Shown: positions 61,451 to 64,000 of the stretch, piece after piece
Numbering within the stretch: position 1 is the first letter of the stretch
How the letters are laid out: each line of letters opens with the position of its first letter
Assembly (NCBI GenBank): GCA_035390885.1
Contig: DAOOUW010000004.1
Span: 14,401 to 78,400 of the forward strand
Direction: 5' to 3'
DNA length: 64,000 nucleotides
Source: JAOAFT01 sp035390885
Lineage (GTDB): Bacteria > Bacteroidota > Ignavibacteria > UBA10030
The notes under the pieces: generated by a model
Databases searched by the model: none
Seen by the model: the letters and a program-made list of their open reading frames with translations, nothing else
Told to the model about the DNA's origin: nothing
Translations under genes and position numbers: made by a program

Positions 61451-62431
61451 TTAATAGCTGCGATTCAGCACTTTTTCTGTAAGCCAGATCAGCATCTGGC
61501 GGGCAGGCGTCTCCGGCAAAATAAAAAGTCGTTCCTTCGCTGTTTCAAGATCCTCTTGAATCCGTTCTTTAGCGGAATTGATTGCTCCAGTATCTTCATA
61601 AATTTTTCGATACTTATCGATTTCTTTCCGTGTTACTTTTCTTGCAAAAACTTTTTCGAGAGCTTTTCGTTCATTTCCTTTTGCTCGCCGCATCGCCTCC
61701 AGAAGCAAATAGGTTCGCTTCCCTTCCTGCAGATCGCCGCCAATTGCTTTCCCAAATGTATCTTCATCTCCAATAACATCTAAAAGGTCGTCCTGAATTT
61801 GAAATGCTCTCCCAAGATGCGCCCCATAGTCAGAGAGCGCTTGAACCTGAGCTTGAGTTCCGCCGCCGATGAGCGCTCCAATTTCTGCGGACGCTGAAAA
61901 TAATTTCCCCGTCTTTTTTTCAATCATCATAATATATTCGTTAACGTACACCCGAGTTCGGCTTTCGAATTCCTTATCGAGCGCCTGACCTTCGCACACA
62001 GTAACAACAGCTTCTGTAAAAATTTGGGAAATCTTTTGAATATTAGGCGTTGCCGTAGAAAGAAGTTCCCGATATGCAAGGGCTAAAAGCACATCGCCAA
62101 CTAAAATTGCTGTGCTCTCATCCCATTTTTTATGCACCGTCGGACGACCGCGACGCGATGATGCATGATCCATAATATCATCGTGAACAAGCGTGAAGTT
62201 GTGAAGAATCTCGACCGCTGCGCCTGCCGAAATCGCTTCAGCGTGCTTGCCGCCCACCGCTTCGCACGATAACAGCAAAAGCACCGGACGAAGTCGTTTG
62301 CCTCCTCCTCTAAAAACGTAATGACATGGATTGTACAACGAACGAGGCTGCTGCACAACGATCCTTTTTTTCAAATACCGCTCGACTTGTTTTATGTAGT
62401 ATTCAAAGTGTAATTCAGGTGTGATAGACAT
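61451..62431 (-). CDS. Polyprenyl diphosphate synthase
   Basis: Chain elongation of isoprenoid diphosphates. 326 residues: first Asp-rich motif DDIMDHASSRRG (about 85-96), second DDLLDVIGDED (about 221-231), FRGGGKRLRPVLL near 45-57. Both Asp motifs are intact. Product length is set by residues before the first motif, here FTLVH, which do not show bulky stoppers at positions -4/-5 beyond Leu; octaprenyl-type or farnesyl-geranyl-type cannot be decided. Overlaps fni by 17 nt, so the two isoprenoid genes are coupled. Confidence 0.92.
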   Translation of the reverse strand: MSITPELHFEYYIKQVERYLKKRIVVQQPRSLYNPCHYVFRGGGKRLRPVLLLLSCEAVGGKHAEAISAGAAVEILHNFTLVHDDIMDHASSRRGRPTVHKKWDESTAILVGDVLLALAYRELLSTATPNIQKISQIFTEAVVTVCEGQALDKEFESRTRVYVNEYIMMIEKKTGKLFSASAEIGALIGGGTQAQVQALSDYGAHLGRAFQIQDDLLDVIGDEDTFGKAIGGDLQEGKRTYLLLEAMRRAKGNERKALEKVFARKVTRKEIDKYRKIYEDTGAINSAKERIQEDLETAKERLFILPETPARQMLIWLTEKVLNRSY

Positions 62432-63494
62432 AGGAGTTCCGTTTTTGAACTAATGGTTGTTGTTGAAGATCCGATAACGTTTGCGAACCAGTGAGAAACA
62501 TCGACCCGCGAAATTCTTTTTCCCATCGGTCGAGCAGATTGAGCGCCGCTCTCTTGCCGCCATTCTGAAGCTCTTTGAGAATTGGACGAGCAACACTCGC
62601 ATAGTTTGCGCCAAATGCAATAGACTTTGCCATATCAACGCCGCTCGATAATCCGCCTGAAGCAATTACTTGAAATGAATTCTTGTCATTGGTTCTCAAA
62701 GCAACAACTTCGCGCAGCGCATCGACTGTTGGAATTCCCCAATCCCAAAAGGCATCGACGACCGATTTTTTCTCTTGTTTCGATTTAAACTTTGTTCGTA
62801 GAATTTCGACCCCAGCCCAACTTGTGCCGCCAGCGCCAGCAACATCAATATATTGAACTCCGACATCGAGCGCCTTCGATGCTACGGAAGATGAAATTCC
62901 AGCTCCGATTTCTTTGACAATTATTGGAATAGACATTCGCTTTACCAGAAGTTCGAGCGCTTGTAGCACTCCGCTAAAATTTGTGTTTCCTTCCGGCTGA
63001 AGAAATTCCTGAAGTGGATTGAGATGAATTGCAAATCCATCCGCTTCGATGAGATCCGCTAAACGAAGAATATTATCGATCGCATTTGGCTTTAACAATT
63101 CTGTCGCGCCAATATTCCCAAAGACAGGAATCTCCTTCGACACATTCCGAACAACGGTAAATGAGCTGTGGTACATTTTGTTTTCTAAAGCTTGCCGCTG
63201 ACTTCCAACGCCAAGCGCAAGCCCTTGCATTGCACAGATTTCGGCGAGTTGCTGGTTGATTCGTTTCGCCGCCGCATATCCGCCTGTCATGCTTGCAATG
63301 ATGAGCGGGAATGAAAGTGGTTTGCCAAGGAATGTTGTTGAGGTCGAGATGTCGGATAAATTGATTTCAGGCAATGCGTTATGGCGAAAATCCCACTGCT
63401 CGAATCCTGTGGTTTTCGTGCGATGGGAGACATCCTCCTGCAGCGTAATATCGACGTGCTGTTGTTTTCGTGATGCTGTTTTCGATGATTTCAT
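62415..63494 (-). CDS. fni: Isopentenyl-diphosphate delta-isomerase type 2
   Basis: FMN-dependent IPP/DMAPP isomerase. 359 residues: SMTGGYAAAKRINQQLAEI, GVGSQRQALENK, NIGATEL, HLNPLQEF (catalytic His/Gln region), VKEIGAGISSSVA, VDVAGAGGTSW and ASGGLSSGVDMAKSIAFGA. Complete. Useful with the MEP pathway seen through dxr. The promoter at 63511-63539 leaves a leader of about 10 nt. Confidence 0.95.
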   Translation of the reverse strand: MKSSKTASRKQQHVDITLQEDVSHRTKTTGFEQWDFRHNALPEINLSDISTSTTFLGKPLSFPLIIASMTGGYAAAKRINQQLAEICAMQGLALGVGSQRQALENKMYHSSFTVVRNVSKEIPVFGNIGATELLKPNAIDNILRLADLIEADGFAIHLNPLQEFLQPEGNTNFSGVLQALELLVKRMSIPIIVKEIGAGISSSVASKALDVGVQYIDVAGAGGTSWAGVEILRTKFKSKQEKKSVVDAFWDWGIPTVDALREVVALRTNDKNSFQVIASGGLSSGVDMAKSIAFGANYASVARPILKELQNGGKRAALNLLDRWEKEFRGSMFLTGSQTLSDLQQQPLVQKRNSYVYHT

Positions 63495-63510
63495 AGGCTG
63501 TTCACTTCAA

Positions 63511-63539
63511 ATAATAATCAAATGAGCTTGCAGAATCAA
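63511..63539 (-). promoter_or_regulatory. Promoter of the fni operon
   Basis: Minus strand TTGATT (63539-63534), 17-bp spacer, TATTAT (63516-63511), extending to TATTATTTG. Leads fni, polyprenyl synthase, ptsH, ptsI and possibly PGI/PMI. Confidence 0.6.
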
Positions 63540-63597
63540 GGAAAGAGCGGATTTACATTCAAAAGCAGAAGAGGAAAATATCGTAACATCAAAAATA

Positions 63598-63703
63598 TTG
63601 CATTGGCGTTTGGCGGATTTGATTGATTTGTTTCGTCGTGGTGGATTTGAATAATCGCACAATAGTGGGGATTGAATTGTGGGTGGGTTTGCCAAATTGT
63701 TCA
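63598..63703 (-). pseudogene. Decayed duplicate of the RAYT transposase 3' region
   Basis: 106 bp nearly identical (three mismatches) to 63885-63990, offset 287 bp. On the minus strand it reads EQFGKPTHNSIPTIVRLFK...QINQIRQTPMQ and then runs into a stop, so only a C-terminal slice of the transposase remains. No other part of the gene is found to the left. Confidence 0.8.
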
Positions 63704-63718
63704 ATTGTTTGTGTTCCC

Positions 63719-63744
63719 GTGGAGACACGCGGCCGCGTGTCTCC
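63719..63744. repeat. GC-rich perfect 24-bp palindrome, REP-like, next to the RAYT gene
   Basis: 63721-63744 is a perfect inverted repeat (arms GGAGACACGCGG and CCGCGTGTCTCC, no loop), preceded by GT so that GTGG tops the 5' side. Such a stem with a GT(A/G)G tetranucleotide is what REP-associated transposases recognise. It sits 15 bp beyond the transposase stop codon. Confidence 0.75.
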
Positions 63745-63758
63745 GATGATGATTTCGT

Positions 63759-64000
63759 TTACAATAAATGATTCAATTTATCGAATTCCCATTTTTGGAG
63801 ATTGTTAATGATATATTCCCGTATGCGGTTTAAATCATCCTCATCACGAACAACATGTTCGTAATAACCCCGTTGCCATAACGGTTGCATTGGCGTTTTG
63901 CGGATTTGATTGATTTGTTTCGTCGTGGTGGATTTGAATAATCGTACAATGGTGGGGATTGAATTGTGGGTGGGTTTGCCAAATTGTTCATTCATTCTTG
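63759..64000 (-). CDS. REP-associated tyrosine transposase (RAYT, IS200/Y1-like), C-terminal part
   Basis: The frame is open from the right edge to a stop at 63759 (about 80 residues). The text FGKPTHNSIPTIVRLFKS and LWQRGYYEHVVRDEDDLNRIREYI is the typical C-terminal half of TnpA-REP proteins. HUH and the catalytic Tyr lie off the window. The Met at 63995 is probably internal. Followed by the REP-like palindrome, as in REPtron units. Confidence 0.85.
   Translation of the reverse strand, partial: RMNEQFGKPTHNSIPTIVRLFKSTTTKQINQIRKTPMQPLWQRGYYEHVVRDEDDLNRIREYIINNLQKWEFDKLNHLL

Overview
This window looks like a chromosomal scaffold piece from a Bacteroidota/FCB-group bacterium, most likely of the Ignavibacteria/Chlorobiota side (inference). 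Reasons: C-terminal type IX secretion (T9SS) sorting domains on secreted proteins (42517-44409 and 53819-56262), a propeller protein of the kind common in that group, many signal-peptide outer-membrane barrels, moderate-to-low G+C, Met-to-stop gene packing with both Shine-Dalgarno and SD-less starts, and a type 2 isopentenyl-diphosphate isomerase. Two 100-N gaps show it is a scaffolded draft or metagenome assembly. The first gap is flanked by an exact 55-bp duplication and is almost certainly an artefact of overlapping contig ends.

Layout. 1-4962: mfd (3' end off the left edge) and typA, minus strand. 5148-6185: outer-membrane protein with two tandem terminators. 6548-11906: plus-strand run rodZ-like, ligA, outer-membrane protein, small GT9-like protein, STAS protein, xer recombinase. 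11980-19124: minus-strand envelope-signalling cluster (secreted Ig-like protein, FecR protein, large outer-membrane barrel, CHASE2 nucleotidyl cyclase). 19217-21720: rseP and dxr. 21947-25194: c-di-AMP module, a DHH phosphoesterase overlapping a diadenylate cyclase that carries a fused YbbR-like domain, then a Gfo/Idh oxidoreductase. 25394-35146: plus-strand housekeeping run (yicC, gmk, rpoZ, coaBC, type 4/5-like uracil-DNA glycosylase, ferritin-VIT1 fusion, dnaB, DUF1460, macro domain, divergent efp, tandem DUF2911). 35175-36963: tRNA-Gly(CCC), a radical SAM/SPASM gene and a frameshifted pseudogene, an island-like patch. 36964-41573: rpsT, Nudix, alkaline-phosphatase-like enzyme, aspA, a Cys/Met-metabolism PLP enzyme. 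41704-47085: HAD phosphatase, GH44 glycosidase, secreted esterase, Pif1-like helicase. 48397-52204: a single-chain restriction-modification enzyme overlapping a RadC-N-terminal-only protein. 52362-63494: GT39-like membrane protein, T9SS propeller protein, ribH, PHP phosphoesterase, Crp/Fnr regulator, bifunctional PGI/PMI (interrupted by the second gap), ptsI, ptsH, polyprenyl synthase, fni. 63598-64000: a REP-associated (RAYT) transposase 3' end, a GC-rich palindrome and a decayed second copy.

How the genes may work together (inference): the CHASE2 cyclase could make cAMP read by the Crp-like regulator at 57693-58379, which keeps the Glu and Arg-Ser cAMP-pocket residues. HPr and EI occur with no sugar permease here, so they may be a regulatory phosphorelay. 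The isoprenoid genes dxr, polyprenyl synthase and fni are all present, consistent with the MEP pathway. The promoters I can recognise share one architecture: TTGnnn, 16-18 (usually 17) bases, TAnnnT. In two cases (dxr and the RadC-N/restriction operon) the -10 box abuts the start codon, predicting leaderless mRNAs.
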